A DNA stretch of 54,833 bases from contig JAHENF010000005.1 of NCBI GenBank assembly GCA_024643255.1, forward strand, positions 1 to 54,833. The letters are read 5' to 3'. Source of the DNA: Ilumatobacteraceae bacterium (GTDB lineage Bacteria; Actinomycetota; Acidimicrobiia; Acidimicrobiales; Ilumatobacteraceae). Within the stretch, counting starts at the first letter, position 1; the number at the start of each line of letters is the position of its first letter. Below the pieces are notes generated by a model. The model was not told the origin of the DNA and ran no database searches. It saw only the letters and a list, made by a program, of their open reading frames with translations. Positions 17,671-25,823 of this stretch are shown here, one piece after another. A program made the translations under genes and the position numbers.

Positions 17671-19410
17671 TCAGCGGCGACCGCGTTGGAGGCGCCCGGG
17701 TCGGGCCCCCGTGAGCTCGCCGTGTTCGGCGATGACCTGGCCGCGCTTGACCGTGGCGACATAGCCGTCGGCAACCTGGAGCAGGCGGGTGCCGCCCGCG
17801 GGGAGGTCGGCGACGAGTTGCGGCGGGTGGAGCGTGAGGCGATCGAGGTCGATCACGTTCAGATCCGCGAGGTGGCCCGGCGCCACGACACCGCGATCGG
17901 TCCAGCCGACGTGCCGTGCGGTGCGTTGCGTCTGTTGGTGCACGACCTGCTCCAGGCCGAGGCGGTCGCCGCGTGTGCGGTCGCGGGTCCAGTGGGTGAT
18001 CGCCGTCGTGGGGAACGTGCCGTCACAGATCGAGTTGCAGTGCGCGCCGGCGTCGGACAGGCCGAACATCGCGTTCGGCGACGTGAGCATCTCGCGTACG
18101 TCGTCGAGGCTCCCGTGGGCGTAGTTCATCAGCGGGATGTAGAGCAGGCGGCCACCGTCGTCGTCGAGCAGGAGGTCGTACAGCACCTCGTCGGCCGACG
18201 CACCTGCGGCCGCGGCGCGGCCGGCGACGCTGTCGGCAGGTGTGGGCTCGTAGTCGGGCGGGTCGGTCAGCGGGTACATGCGGTCGTAACCCGAATGCAG
18301 GATGCCTGCGAAACCCGACGGGCTCGACGCCGCGTGTTCGTCGAGCAGCACCCGGCGCATCTCCGGGTCGCGCAGCCGTGCGAGTCGTTCGGCGGGGTTG
18401 AGCGTGTGGAGTTGTCGATACGACGGGCAGAACATGAACGGGTTCGCCGTCGCCTGCAGACCGATCAGCACACCGATCGGTCGGACCGCCACCTGTGCCT
18501 TCACATCGGCCCCGGCCGCGTTCCAGCGCTCGATCGCCGCCAACAGTTCGCGGAAGCGTTCGGGTGTGTCGTCGTTCTGCTGGACCGTGAAACTCAACGG
18601 TCGGCCGACCTCGGTGGCGATGCGGCCGAGGAGTTCGATCTCGTTGGCGACCAGTTCGTCGTCGGTCGACTGATACGCGTCCGAGATCAGCTGGATGACG
18701 CCGGCATCGGCGCGGCGCAGTGCCGTCGCGATGCCGAGTACCTCGTCGGCGCCTGCGCGCAGCGTGCCGATCTGCTGGCCACGCGACGTGCGGTGCACAT
18801 ATGTGCGTGACGTGGTGAACCCGAGCGCGCCGGCGCGGATCGCCTCCTCGCAGAGCGCCGACATCGAGGCGATCTCGTCAGGGGAGGCAACCGCCTCGAC
18901 ATCGGCGCCGCGTTCGCCCATCACGTAGGTGCGCAGTGCGGCGTGGGGGACCTGCGTGCCGACGTCGATGCTCCAACGCAGGGTGTCCAGCAGATCGAGG
19001 TACTCCGGGAACGTCTCCCAGCCCCACGTCATCCCTTCGGTCAGGGCGGTGCCCGGGATGTCCTCGACACCCTCGAGCAGTTCGATCAGGAACCGGTGAC
19101 GATCGGGGGCGACCGGAGCGAATCCGACACCGCAGTTGCCGACGAGGATCGAGGTGACACCGTTGACCGACGACGGGGCGAGGTCAGGGTCCCAGGTGAC
19201 CTGGCCGTCGTAGTGCGTGTGGATGTCGACCCAACCAGGGGTCACGATCAGCCCGTCGGCGTCGATCTCGCGCCGACCCGGCCCGATCGGCTCGTCGCCC
19301 GGTTCGCCAACCGCGACGATTCGCTCACCGTCGACGGCCACGTCGGCGCGGAACCGCCCCGCCCCGGTTCCGTCGACCACAACGCCACCCCGAATCACCA
19401 GATCGTGCAT
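17671..19410 (-). CDS. N-acyl-D-amino-acid deacylase-like amidohydrolase
   Basis: 579 residues of the amidohydrolase superfamily. After an N-terminal beta sandwich (DLVIRGGVVVDGTGAGRFRA) come the metal motif GWVDIHTHYDGQ, the NCGVGFAP segment of the D-aminoacylase/dihydropyrimidinase-like group, and a late metal Asp in GLSDAGAHCN. The C-terminus returns to the sandwich (VVAPGHLADLNVIDLDRL). Likely hydrolyses an N-acyl D-amino acid or related amide; substrate unproven. TACCGT on the minus strand (19417-19422) lies 6 nt before the ATG, suggesting a leaderless transcript divergent from the FAD oxidoreductase. Confidence 0.88.
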   Translation of the reverse strand: MHDLVIRGGVVVDGTGAGRFRADVAVDGERIVAVGEPGDEPIGPGRREIDADGLIVTPGWVDIHTHYDGQVTWDPDLAPSSVNGVTSILVGNCGVGFAPVAPDRHRFLIELLEGVEDIPGTALTEGMTWGWETFPEYLDLLDTLRWSIDVGTQVPHAALRTYVMGERGADVEAVASPDEIASMSALCEEAIRAGALGFTTSRTYVHRTSRGQQIGTLRAGADEVLGIATALRRADAGVIQLISDAYQSTDDELVANEIELLGRIATEVGRPLSFTVQQNDDTPERFRELLAAIERWNAAGADVKAQVAVRPIGVLIGLQATANPFMFCPSYRQLHTLNPAERLARLRDPEMRRVLLDEHAASSPSGFAGILHSGYDRMYPLTDPPDYEPTPADSVAGRAAAAGASADEVLYDLLLDDDGGRLLYIPLMNYAHGSLDDVREMLTSPNAMFGLSDAGAHCNSICDGTFPTTAITHWTRDRTRGDRLGLEQVVHQQTQRTARHVGWTDRGVVAPGHLADLNVIDLDRLTLHPPQLVADLPAGGTRLLQVADGYVATVKRGQVIAEHGELTGARPGRLQRGRR

Positions 19411-19432
19411 GGGGGAACGGTAGTCGTGGTGG

Positions 19433-19459
19433 TGTCACACTTCGGGACCGGGCGTCGTC
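19433..19459 (+). promoter_or_regulatory. ECF41-type promoter
   Basis: TGTCACA at 19433-19439 and CGTC at 19456-19459 with a 16-bp spacer. These are the published -35 and -10 elements for ECF41 sigma factors. The genes it would transcribe are the FAD oxidoreductase and the ECF41 sigma factor itself. The start of transcription would fall at about 19466, at or just before ATG 19468. Confidence 0.8.
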
Positions 19460-19467
19460 GTATGTGT

Positions 19468-20679
19468 ATGGAGCATGCAGAGATCCACGTCATCGGCGGC
19501 GGGTTGGGCGGGCTGGCCGCCGCCGCGTTCGTCGCACGGTCAGGACATTCGGTCGTCGTTCACGAGCGTCGGAGGCGCCTCGGCGGGCGGGCGACGACCG
19601 ACGAGCGTCACGGGTACAGGTTCAATCAGGGCCCCCACGCGCTCTACACGGGCGGCGACGCGATCCGGATCCTCGATGAGCTGCGGATCTCACCGCGAGG
19701 GAGCGCGCCACCGACCGGGAACGCGCGCATGGTCGCCGGCGGCGACCTGTACCTGGCTCCCGGCGGGCCGGGGTCACTGCTGCGGACCCGGATCATCGGC
19801 GCGAGGGACAAGGTGGAACTGGCGTCGCTGATGGCCCGGCTCCCGCGCCTCACTCCGCAGACGTTCGCCGATCGGACGGTGAACGAGTGGCTCGACGATC
19901 TGACCGATCGGGTGCAGGTCCGCGCGCTGCTGCAGGCCATCGTTCGGCTCGCGACCTACACCAACGACCCCGATCGGCTCAGCGCCGAGGTCGGGATCCA
20001 GCAGGTTCAGCTCGCTCTCGGGAGTGGCGTGCGGTACCTCGACGGCGGTTGGGAGCGCCTCGTCGACGAGCTTGCCGGTGTCGTCACCGCCAGCGGTGGT
20101 GTGATCCGTCGCGATGACGGAACGAACGCCCTCCCCGATGCGGCCGCAGTGATCGTCGCCGTCGGCGGCCCGGTCCAGACCGCGTCGGTCACGGGTCATC
20201 CGTATCCGCCTGGTGTCAGCGCGGAGGTTGCGGTGCTCGACCTCGCGTTGACGCGGGCGCCGGCCCATCGCTTCGTGATCGGCGTCGACGAGCCGATCTA
20301 CCTGTCCGACCATGGCAGCGTGGACGGTATGTGTCCCCGGGGTCGCGCCAGCGTCTCGCTCGCCCAGTACTTGACGCCGGGGGAGGCGCCGGAACGGGGT
20401 CGGCTCGAGGCGTTCGCGCGCCACGCCGGGATCGTGTCGGGTGACATCGTGGACGAGCGCTACCTTCATCGCATGACCACCGTGTCCGCGATCGCCACCG
20501 CGGCCTCCGGGGGGCTGACGGGGCGACCATCGGTCGTGGTTCCCGATCGCGCTGGTGTGTACGTGGTCGGTGACTGGGTGGGCCCGAGGGGCCATCTCGC
20601 GGATGCGGTACTGGCCAGCGCCCGCGCCGCCGCGAGCGCGGCGGTCACGCACCTGTCGACGCTCCGACGGGTCCCGTGA
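19468..20679 (+). CDS. FAD-dependent oxidoreductase (phytoene-desaturase/amine-oxidase fold)
   Basis: 403 residues from ATG 19468 (19462 is an alternative). The dinucleotide motif HVIGGGLGGLAAAAFVARSG is followed by VVVHERRRRLGGRA and GYRFNQGPHALY, the usual N-terminal set of NAD(P)/FAD amine-oxidase and phytoene-desaturase-like proteins; the C-terminal FAD motif is GVYVVGDWVGPRGHLADAVL. Substrate unknown. It overlaps the ECF41 sigma gene by 4 bp and shares its promoter; ECF41 genes are typically paired with a carboxymuconolactone decarboxylase, oxidoreductase or epimerase, so it is the likely partner. Confidence 0.9.
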   Translation: MEHAEIHVIGGGLGGLAAAAFVARSGHSVVVHERRRRLGGRATTDERHGYRFNQGPHALYTGGDAIRILDELRISPRGSAPPTGNARMVAGGDLYLAPGGPGSLLRTRIIGARDKVELASLMARLPRLTPQTFADRTVNEWLDDLTDRVQVRALLQAIVRLATYTNDPDRLSAEVGIQQVQLALGSGVRYLDGGWERLVDELAGVVTASGGVIRRDDGTNALPDAAAVIVAVGGPVQTASVTGHPYPPGVSAEVAVLDLALTRAPAHRFVIGVDEPIYLSDHGSVDGMCPRGRASVSLAQYLTPGEAPERGRLEAFARHAGIVSGDIVDERYLHRMTTVSAIATAASGGLTGRPSVVVPDRAGVYVVGDWVGPRGHLADAVLASARAAASAAVTHLSTLRRVP

Positions 20680-21578
20680 ACTCGCCCCACGACGATCAGG
20701 CGCGGTTCGACGTGGAACGCCGGCGGCTCACGTCGCTCGCGTACCGGATGACCGGCACCCCTGACGACGCTGACGACGTGGTGCAGGAGGTGTGGATCCG
20801 CTGGCAGCGGGCCGATCGCTCCTCGATCGACAACGAGGCTGCGTGGTTGACGACGGTGACGACCCGGGTGGCCATCGATCGCCTGACGTCGGCGCAGGTC
20901 CGACGCGAGCAATACGTGGGACCCTGGCTCCCCGAGCCGCTGGCGGACCCGATCGGCGATCCGGCCGAAACGGTTGCGTCCGCGGAGTCGCTCACCCTGG
21001 GCTTTCTCCGGGTCATGGAGACGCTCGAGCCGGCCGAGCGGGCGGTGTTCCTCCTGCACGACGTCTTCGCCGTTCCATTTGCCGAGGTCGCGGTCGCGGT
21101 CGGCCGCAACGAGGCCGCCACGCGTCAGATGGCACGACGGGCGCGCGAGCGCGTTCGTGACGGGCGCCCCCGGCTGACGCCGCCGCCCGCCGAGGTCCGT
21201 GAGCTGTCCGATGCGTTCCTCGCGGCGATCCTGGAGGGCGATGTCGATCGTCTGACCACGATGCTGACCGACGATGTGGTCCACATCTCCGACGGTGGCC
21301 CCGATCATCATGCGGCGCGTCGGCCCGTACGGGGCTCGGCCAAGGTGGCGCGGTTGTTCGTCAACCTCGCCAGACGCGAGTGGCTCCCCACCGACGAGTT
21401 CCACTGGGTCGAGGTCAACGGCCAGCCGGGCGCGTACGTGGTGCGCGGCGGTGAGCCGTACCTGTTGACCGTGCTCGGTTGGCGCGACGGCAAGGTCGCG
21501 GAAGCCATCGCGATCGTCAACCCCGACAAGCTCCGCCATTTCCACGAGTCGTGGAGCGCGACGGAACGATCGTCGTGA
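20676..21578 (+). CDS. ECF41-family RNA polymerase sigma factor (SigJ-like)
   Basis: 300 residues from GTG 20676. Sigma region 2 covers about 8-75 (LTSLAYRMTGTPDDADDVVQ) and region 4 about 105-165. The linker YVGPWLPEPLADP and a SnoaL-like C-terminal domain (about 170-295) with NPDKLRHFH are hallmarks of ECF41, where the extra domain acts as a built-in regulator instead of a separate anti-sigma factor. The start overlaps the oxidoreductase stop (GTGA), and an ECF41-type promoter precedes the pair, so autoregulation is likely. Confidence 0.94.
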   Translation: MNSPHDDQARFDVERRRLTSLAYRMTGTPDDADDVVQEVWIRWQRADRSSIDNEAAWLTTVTTRVAIDRLTSAQVRREQYVGPWLPEPLADPIGDPAETVASAESLTLGFLRVMETLEPAERAVFLLHDVFAVPFAEVAVAVGRNEAATRQMARRARERVRDGRPRLTPPPAEVRELSDAFLAAILEGDVDRLTTMLTDDVVHISDGGPDHHAARRPVRGSAKVARLFVNLARREWLPTDEFHWVEVNGQPGAYVVRGGEPYLLTVLGWRDGKVAEAIAIVNPDKLRHFHESWSATERSS

Positions 21579-21665
21579 AATCGACGGAAACGGGCCGTAC
21601 GCTGCGAGAACGAGGGTGACTCGGGCGGCATAGCACACCGTTGGAGAATTCAGGCGGACCACCCA

Positions 21666-21694
21666 TTGGTTCTCCGAAAAGGCGCCGCTAGCAT
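21666..21694 (+). promoter_or_regulatory. Predicted promoter of the infA-rpmJ-rpsM operon
   Basis: TTGGTT at 21666-21671 and TAGCAT at 21689-21694 with a 17-bp spacer. The same design stands before rplC and rplM. Start of transcription is expected near 21701, giving a leader of about 138 nt to the proposed infA CTG. The stretch 21579-21665 between the sigma gene and this promoter shows no gene or other clear signal. Confidence 0.65.
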
Positions 21695-21702
21695 GACACG
21701 CC

Positions 21703-21718
21703 GGTCTGTTCGCAGACC
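21703..21718 (+). other. UUCG-tetraloop hairpin at the 5' end of the infA leader
   Basis: GGTCTG pairs with CAGACC around the loop TTCG, the most stable RNA tetraloop class. It would sit within 2-3 nt of the predicted transcript start at about 21701, a position suited to protecting the 5' end. There is no T tract, so it is not a terminator. Confidence 0.5.
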
Positions 21719-21838
21719 TCGATGTCTGTGTCGGCGCCTGCGCCGGAGCAAGCGTCGCAGAGCAATGTCGTCATCCCGGTGCCGTCAGCGGTCAGCTGTC
21801 GTGCCCCGGTCCGGATCCAGAAGAGTGAGGAGAAGCCC

Positions 21839-22063
21839 CTGCCAAAGCCAAAGGAAGACGCGATCGTGCTGGAAGGCAAGATCCTCGAATCGCTTCCGAA
21901 TGCCATGTTCAAGGTCGCGCTCGACAACGGCCATGAAGTACTGGCGCACATCTCCGGCAAGATGCGGATGCACTACATCCGCATCCTTCCCGGCGACAAG
22001 GTGCAGGTGGAACTCACCCCCTACGACCTCACCCGGGGTCGCATCACGTACAGATACAAATAA
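21839..22063 (+). CDS. infA: Translation initiation factor IF-1, apparent CTG start
   Basis: From the CTG at 21839 the product is 74 residues, the standard IF-1 size, beginning [20 protein letters not shown] and containing [37 protein letters not shown] and [17 protein letters not shown] (21825-21832) stands 6 nt before the CTG. The only in-frame ATG upstream is at 21722; it has no Shine-Dalgarno and would add 39 residues not typical of IF-1. No ATG, GTG or TTG stands at the conserved start. IF-1 binds the 30S A site during initiation. First gene of the alpha operon. Confidence 0.9.
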   Translation: MPKPKEDAIVLEGKILESLPNAMFKVALDNGHEVLAHISGKMRMHYIRILPGDKVQVELTPYDLTRGRITYRYK

Positions 22064-22082
22064 GCACGAGTAGAGAGCAACC

Positions 22083-22196
22083 ATGAAAGTACGACCCAGC
22101 GTCAAGCCGATGTGCGACAACTGCAAGGTGATCCGTCGCCATCGCCGCATCATGGTCATCTGCACCAATCCCCGCCACAAGCAGCGTCAGGGCTGA
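22083..22196 (+). CDS. rpmJ: 50S ribosomal protein L36, zinc type
   Basis: 37 residues: [20 protein letters not shown], then [17 protein letters not shown]. The cysteines (CDNC and C) with the histidine of NPRHKQRQG form the zinc ribbon of the C+ form. It is too short for many ORF screens but is in its canonical place between infA and rpsM, 19 bp after infA and 19 bp before rpsM. L36 is the smallest 50S protein and stabilises domains II, V and VI. Confidence 0.99.
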   Translation: MKVRPSVKPMCDNCKVIRRHRRIMVICTNPRHKQRQG

Positions 22197-22215
22197 GGGG
22201 CACAGGAGAAATCAC

Positions 22216-22596
22216 ATGGCACGTATCGCCGGCGTCGACATTCCCCGCGAAAAGCGGTTGGAGATCTCGCTCACCTACATCTTCGGAATCGGTCTCCCCA
22301 CGTCGCAGAAGATCTGCGCGGACCTGGAGCTCGATCCCGACACCAAGGTGTCCAATCTGACGGAGGACGAGGTCAACCGGATCCGTTCCTACATCGATCA
22401 GAACCTCAAGATCGAAGGCGACCTGCGCCGTGACGTGCAGGGCGACATCAAGCGCAAGATCGAGATCGGCTGCCTCCAGGGCGTCCGTCACCGCAAGGGC
22501 CTGCCGGTGCGCGGGCAGCGCACCCACACCAACGCCCGCACCCGCAAGGGCCCGAAGCGCACGGTGGCCAACAAGAAGAAGGCAGTGAGGAAGTAA
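22216..22596 (+). CDS. rpsM: 30S ribosomal protein S13
   Basis: 126 residues, typical S13: [20 protein letters not shown], the helix-turn segment [14 protein letters not shown], and the C-terminal [20 protein letters not shown] that reaches the P-site tRNA. AGGAGA precedes ATG 22216. The stop shares one base with the rpsK ATG. Confidence 0.99.
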   Translation: MARIAGVDIPREKRLEISLTYIFGIGLPTSQKICADLELDPDTKVSNLTEDEVNRIRSYIDQNLKIEGDLRRDVQGDIKRKIEIGCLQGVRHRKGLPVRGQRTHTNARTRKGPKRTVANKKKAVRK

Positions 22597-22991
22597 TGGC
22601 GAAGCCAACCGCGAGCCGCCGTCCGCGCAAGCGCGACCGCAAGAACGTCAGCACGGGCATCGTGCACATCAAGAGCTCGTTCAACAACACGATCGTCTCG
22701 ATCACCGACACCGAGGGCAACGTCATCTCGTGGGCGTCCTCCGGCGCCGTCGGATTCAAGGGCAGCCGCAAGAGCACGCCGTACGCCGCTCAGCAGGCCG
22801 CCGAGAAGGCCGGCAAGGCCGCCATCGAGCACGGCCTGCGCCGCGCCGAAGTCCAGGTCAAGGGCCCGGGTTCGGGCCGCGACACCGCCGTCCGCTCCAT
22901 CCAGCAGACGGGCATCGAGGTCACCTCGATCAAAGACGTCACACCGGTTCCCCACAACGGGTGCCGCCAGCCGAAGCGTCGGCGCGGTTAA
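22596..22991 (+). CDS. rpsK: 30S ribosomal protein S11
   Basis: 131 residues with [40 protein letters not shown] and the C-terminal [19 protein letters not shown]11 forms the platform near the mRNA exit with S7. TAATG overlap with rpsM indicates coupling; rpsD follows after 15 bp. Confidence 0.99.
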   Translation: MAKPTASRRPRKRDRKNVSTGIVHIKSSFNNTIVSITDTEGNVISWASSGAVGFKGSRKSTPYAAQQAAEKAGKAAIEHGLRRAEVQVKGPGSGRDTAVRSIQQTGIEVTSIKDVTPVPHNGCRQPKRRRG

Positions 22992-23006
22992 GGAGAAGGA
23001 CTGACC

Positions 23007-23624
23007 ATGGCTCGTTACACCGGACCCAAGGTGCGCATCTCGCGTCGCCTGTCGGTCAACATCTTCGAAAATGAGAAGGGTCGCCAGGCGCTCGAGCGCC
23101 GTCCCTTCCCGCCGGGCCAGCACGGCCGCACCCGCCGCCGCAACGCCGGCAGCGAGTACCTCGCCCAGATGCAGGAGAAGCAGAAGGCGAAGTACATCTA
23201 CGGCGTCCTCGAGAAGCAGTTCCACAAGACGTACGTCGAGGCCCAGCGTCAGCCGGGACCGACCGGCGAGATCCTGCTGCGTTTCCTCGAGCAGCGCCTC
23301 GACAACGTCGTCTACCGCGCCGGCTGGGCATCGAGCCGTCCGCAGGCCCGTCAGTTCGTGAACCACGGCCTGATCCAGGTCGACGGCAAGCGCGTCGACA
23401 TCGCCAGCTTCCGCTGCAAGAAGGGCCAGGTCGTCTCGCTGTCGCCGAAGGCACAGAAGATGATCGTGATCCAGCACAACATCGACACGCTCGACCGCTC
23501 GCTCGTCGGGTGGCTCGAAGCGGGCGATGGGGGCAAGGCCGTCACGGTCCGCAGCCTCCCCGAGCGTGAGCACATCGACGTGCCCGTTCGTGAGTCGCTC
23601 ATCGTCGAGCTCTACTCCAAGTAA
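23007..23624 (+). CDS. rpsD: 30S ribosomal protein S4, cysteine-free form
   Basis: 205 residues: ARYTGPKVRISRRLSVNIFE, the GQHGRTRRRNAGSEYLAQMQ segment, and the S4 RNA-binding domain RLDNVVYRAGWASSRPQARQ. The N-terminal zinc cysteines of the C+ form are missing, so this is the C- type, while S14 and L36 nearby are zinc types. S4 nucleates 30S assembly and in many bacteria represses the alpha operon. AAGGAGAAGGA precedes the ATG. Confidence 0.99.
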   Translation: MARYTGPKVRISRRLSVNIFENEKGRQALERRPFPPGQHGRTRRRNAGSEYLAQMQEKQKAKYIYGVLEKQFHKTYVEAQRQPGPTGEILLRFLEQRLDNVVYRAGWASSRPQARQFVNHGLIQVDGKRVDIASFRCKKGQVVSLSPKAQKMIVIQHNIDTLDRSLVGWLEAGDGGKAVTVRSLPEREHIDVPVRESLIVELYSK

Positions 23625-23678
23625 TCCCACCTCGCAATCTCGTTTCGAATCCCCTGTCGTTGAAAGGTCCTGGCACAA

Positions 23679-24611
23679 ATGCTCGTCATGCAGCGCCCCA
23701 CCATCGAAGCTCTCGGTGAGGAGTCCGACAATCGCCAGCGTTTCGCCGTCGGTCCACTCGAGCCCGGCTTCGGTCACACGCTCGGCAACTCCCTGCGTCG
23801 CACCCTGCTGTCGTCGATCCCTGGCGCAGCGATCACCACGGTGCGTTTCGACGACTCGCTCCACGAGTTCGACACCATCGCCGGTGTCGCCGAGGACGTC
23901 ACCGACATCATCTTGAACCTCAAGGACATCGTCGTCACCTCGGTCTCCGAGGAAGCGGTCACGATGCGTCTCGACGCCCGTGGCGCCGGCGCGGTCACCG
24001 CTGCCGACATCGAGTGCCCGTCGGACGTCGAGGTGCTCAACAAGGACCTGCACATCGCCACGCTCAACACCAAGGGCCGTCTCGCGATCGACCTCACGGT
24101 CGAGCAGGGCCGTGGATACATCTCGAGCAACCGCGAAGACGACAACCGGGTGATCGGCGTCATCCCGATCGACGCGATCTTCAGCCCGGTCCGTCGCGTG
24201 TCCTTCCAGGTCGAGCCGACCCGCGTCGAGCAGTCGACGAACTACGACCGCCTCGTCATCGAGATCGAGACCGACGGTTCGATCACGCCGTCGGACGCAC
24301 TCGCCTCGGCGGGCGCCACGCTGCGCTCGCTCGTCGACCTCGTCGCCACGATGTCGGACGAGCCCCGCGGCCTCGAACTCGGCGAACTCATCGACGCCAC
24401 GGTCAGCTCGCCTGACCTCGATCTCCCGATCGAGGACCTCGACCTGTCCGAGCGCCCCAACAACTGCCTCAAGCGGGCCCAGGTCAACACGGTCGGCGAA
24501 CTGCTGACCAAGACCGAGGACGACCTGTTGAACATCACCAACTTCGGCCAGAAGAGCCTCGACGAAGTGAAGGCCAAGCTCGACGAGCGCGGCCTGTCAC
24601 TGCGCGGCTGA
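23679..24611 (+). CDS. rpoA: DNA-directed RNA polymerase alpha subunit
   Basis: 310 residues. The N-terminal dimerisation domain (about 1-225) includes RFAVGPLEPGFGHTLGNSLR and RRTLLSSIPGAAITTVR; the C-terminal domain (about 250-305) includes NCLKRAQVNTVGELLTKTED and LLNITNFGQKSLDEVKAKL, the DNA UP-element and activator contact surface. ATG 23679 has GAAAGG upstream; ATG 23688 is a less well spaced alternative. Located in its usual place between rpsD and rplQ. Confidence 0.99.
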   Translation: MLVMQRPTIEALGEESDNRQRFAVGPLEPGFGHTLGNSLRRTLLSSIPGAAITTVRFDDSLHEFDTIAGVAEDVTDIILNLKDIVVTSVSEEAVTMRLDARGAGAVTAADIECPSDVEVLNKDLHIATLNTKGRLAIDLTVEQGRGYISSNREDDNRVIGVIPIDAIFSPVRRVSFQVEPTRVEQSTNYDRLVIEIETDGSITPSDALASAGATLRSLVDLVATMSDEPRGLELGELIDATVSSPDLDLPIEDLDLSERPNNCLKRAQVNTVGELLTKTEDDLLNITNFGQKSLDEVKAKLDERGLSLRG

Positions 24612-24640
24612 TCGCCGAGACACGAAAGACGGACTGACCC

Positions 24641-25009
24641 ATGCCCACGCCACGCCGCTCCCGCCGCTTCGGAAGCTCTGCTTCCCATCAGCGCCTCATG
24701 ATGGCCAACCTCGCCGCGTCACTGTTCGCCGCCGAGGCCATCACCACGTCGGAGGCCAAGGCCAAGCACTTGCGCCCGATCGCCGAGAAGCTCATCACCA
24801 AGGCCAAGAAGGCTCAGGAAGAGGGCCCGATGCAGGTCCACCGGATCCGTCAGATCCAGTCCTTCCTCGGTGACAAGGAGATGACGTACAAGCTCGTCCA
24901 CGAGGTTGCACCGCGTTACTCCGAGCGCAACGGTGGGTACACCCGAATCCTGAAGATGGGTCCCCGCTCAGGCGACAACGCCCAGATGGCTCGCATCGAG
25001 CTCGTCTGA
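24641..25009 (+). CDS. rplQ: 50S ribosomal protein L17
   Basis: 122 residues, normal L17: the start PTPRRSRRFGSSASHQRLMM, then ANLAASLFAAEAITTSEAKA and KHLRPIAEKLITKAKKAQEE, ending RILKMGPRSGDNAQMARIEL. It follows rpoA by 29 bp and precedes truA by 16 bp, the standard end of the alpha operon. Confidence 0.99.
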   Translation: MPTPRRSRRFGSSASHQRLMMANLAASLFAAEAITTSEAKAKHLRPIAEKLITKAKKAQEEGPMQVHRIRQIQSFLGDKEMTYKLVHEVAPRYSERNGGYTRILKMGPRSGDNAQMARIELV

Positions 25010-25025
25010 GTCGAACAACCCGGTC

Positions 25026-25823
25026 GTGGCCGCCCCGCGCAACGTCCGCTTGACGCTCGCATACGACGGAACCGACTTCCACGGCTTCGCGGAGAGCGAG
25101 GGCGTTCGCAGTGTGCTGGGCGACCTTCGCGGCGCGGTCGAGACCGTGGTCGGTTGCCCCGTCGAGTTGACCGGTGCCGGACGAACCGATACCGGTGTCC
25201 ATGCCTGGGGCCAGGTCGTATCCGGATTGCTGCCCGACGACACCGATCTGCGTCGCCTGACGCGAAGTGTCAACGCGATGTGCGCACCGGCATTGTCGGT
25301 GCGAGACGTCGAATGGGTCGAAGCCGACTTCTCGGCCCGCTTCTCGGCCACCGCTCGGACGTATCGCTATGCGGTGTGGAACGACGCGTCGCCGAATCCG
25401 CTCCTCGCCCGCTCGACGTGGCACGTGCCCCAACCCCTCGATCTCGACGCGATGAACAGCGGCGCCGAGCTGCTCCTCGGCGAACACGACTTCTCGTCGT
25501 TCTGTCGCCGTCCGAAGCCTGCTGACGGTGCGCCCGTGCCAAGTCTCGTTCGGCGGTTGCAGCGAGCCCATTGGACCACCGTCGACGACGAGGCGTGGGG
25601 CCCCGGGCTGCTCCGGTTCGAGATCCGCGCCTCGTCGTTCTGTCATCAGATGGTGCGCAGCGTCGTCGGGACGCTCGTCGACGTCGGGCGCGCTCGTCGC
25701 CCGGCGCAGTCGATCACGGAGACGTTGCTCGCACTCGATCGCAATGCCGCCGGGACTGTGGCTCCGCCGACGGGGCTCGTGTTGTTCGCTGTCGACTACA
25801 GCGGCGTGCGCTGGGACGCCTGA
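25026..25823 (+). CDS. truA: tRNA pseudouridine synthase A
   Basis: 265 residues from GTG 25026. The start VRLTLAYDGTDFHGFAE matches the TruA N-terminus; the catalytic Asp is in AGRTDTGVHAWGQV, and the C-terminal SSFCHQMVRSVVGTLVDVG is typical. TruA makes pseudouridine at positions 38-40 of the tRNA anticodon arm. truA after rplQ is a common actinobacterial arrangement. The 3' end overlaps the opposing GGDEF-EAL gene by 28 bp. Confidence 0.97.
   Translation: MAAPRNVRLTLAYDGTDFHGFAESEGVRSVLGDLRGAVETVVGCPVELTGAGRTDTGVHAWGQVVSGLLPDDTDLRRLTRSVNAMCAPALSVRDVEWVEADFSARFSATARTYRYAVWNDASPNPLLARSTWHVPQPLDLDAMNSGAELLLGEHDFSSFCRRPKPADGAPVPSLVRRLQRAHWTTVDDEAWGPGLLRFEIRASSFCHQMVRSVVGTLVDVGRARRPAQSITETLLALDRNAAGTVAPPTGLVLFAVDYSGVRWDA

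Noticed and set aside
18943..19467. A longer start for the FAD oxidoreductase at 18943
   Set aside because: It would overlap the divergent amidohydrolase by more than 450 bp; the dinucleotide motif starts right after ATG 19468, which also fits the ECF41 promoter.
21722..21838. An N-terminally extended IF-1 from ATG 21722
   Set aside because: No Shine-Dalgarno before the ATG, and 39 extra residues without resemblance to IF-1; the CTG at 21839 is better placed. Kept as the alternative if CTG use is disproved.
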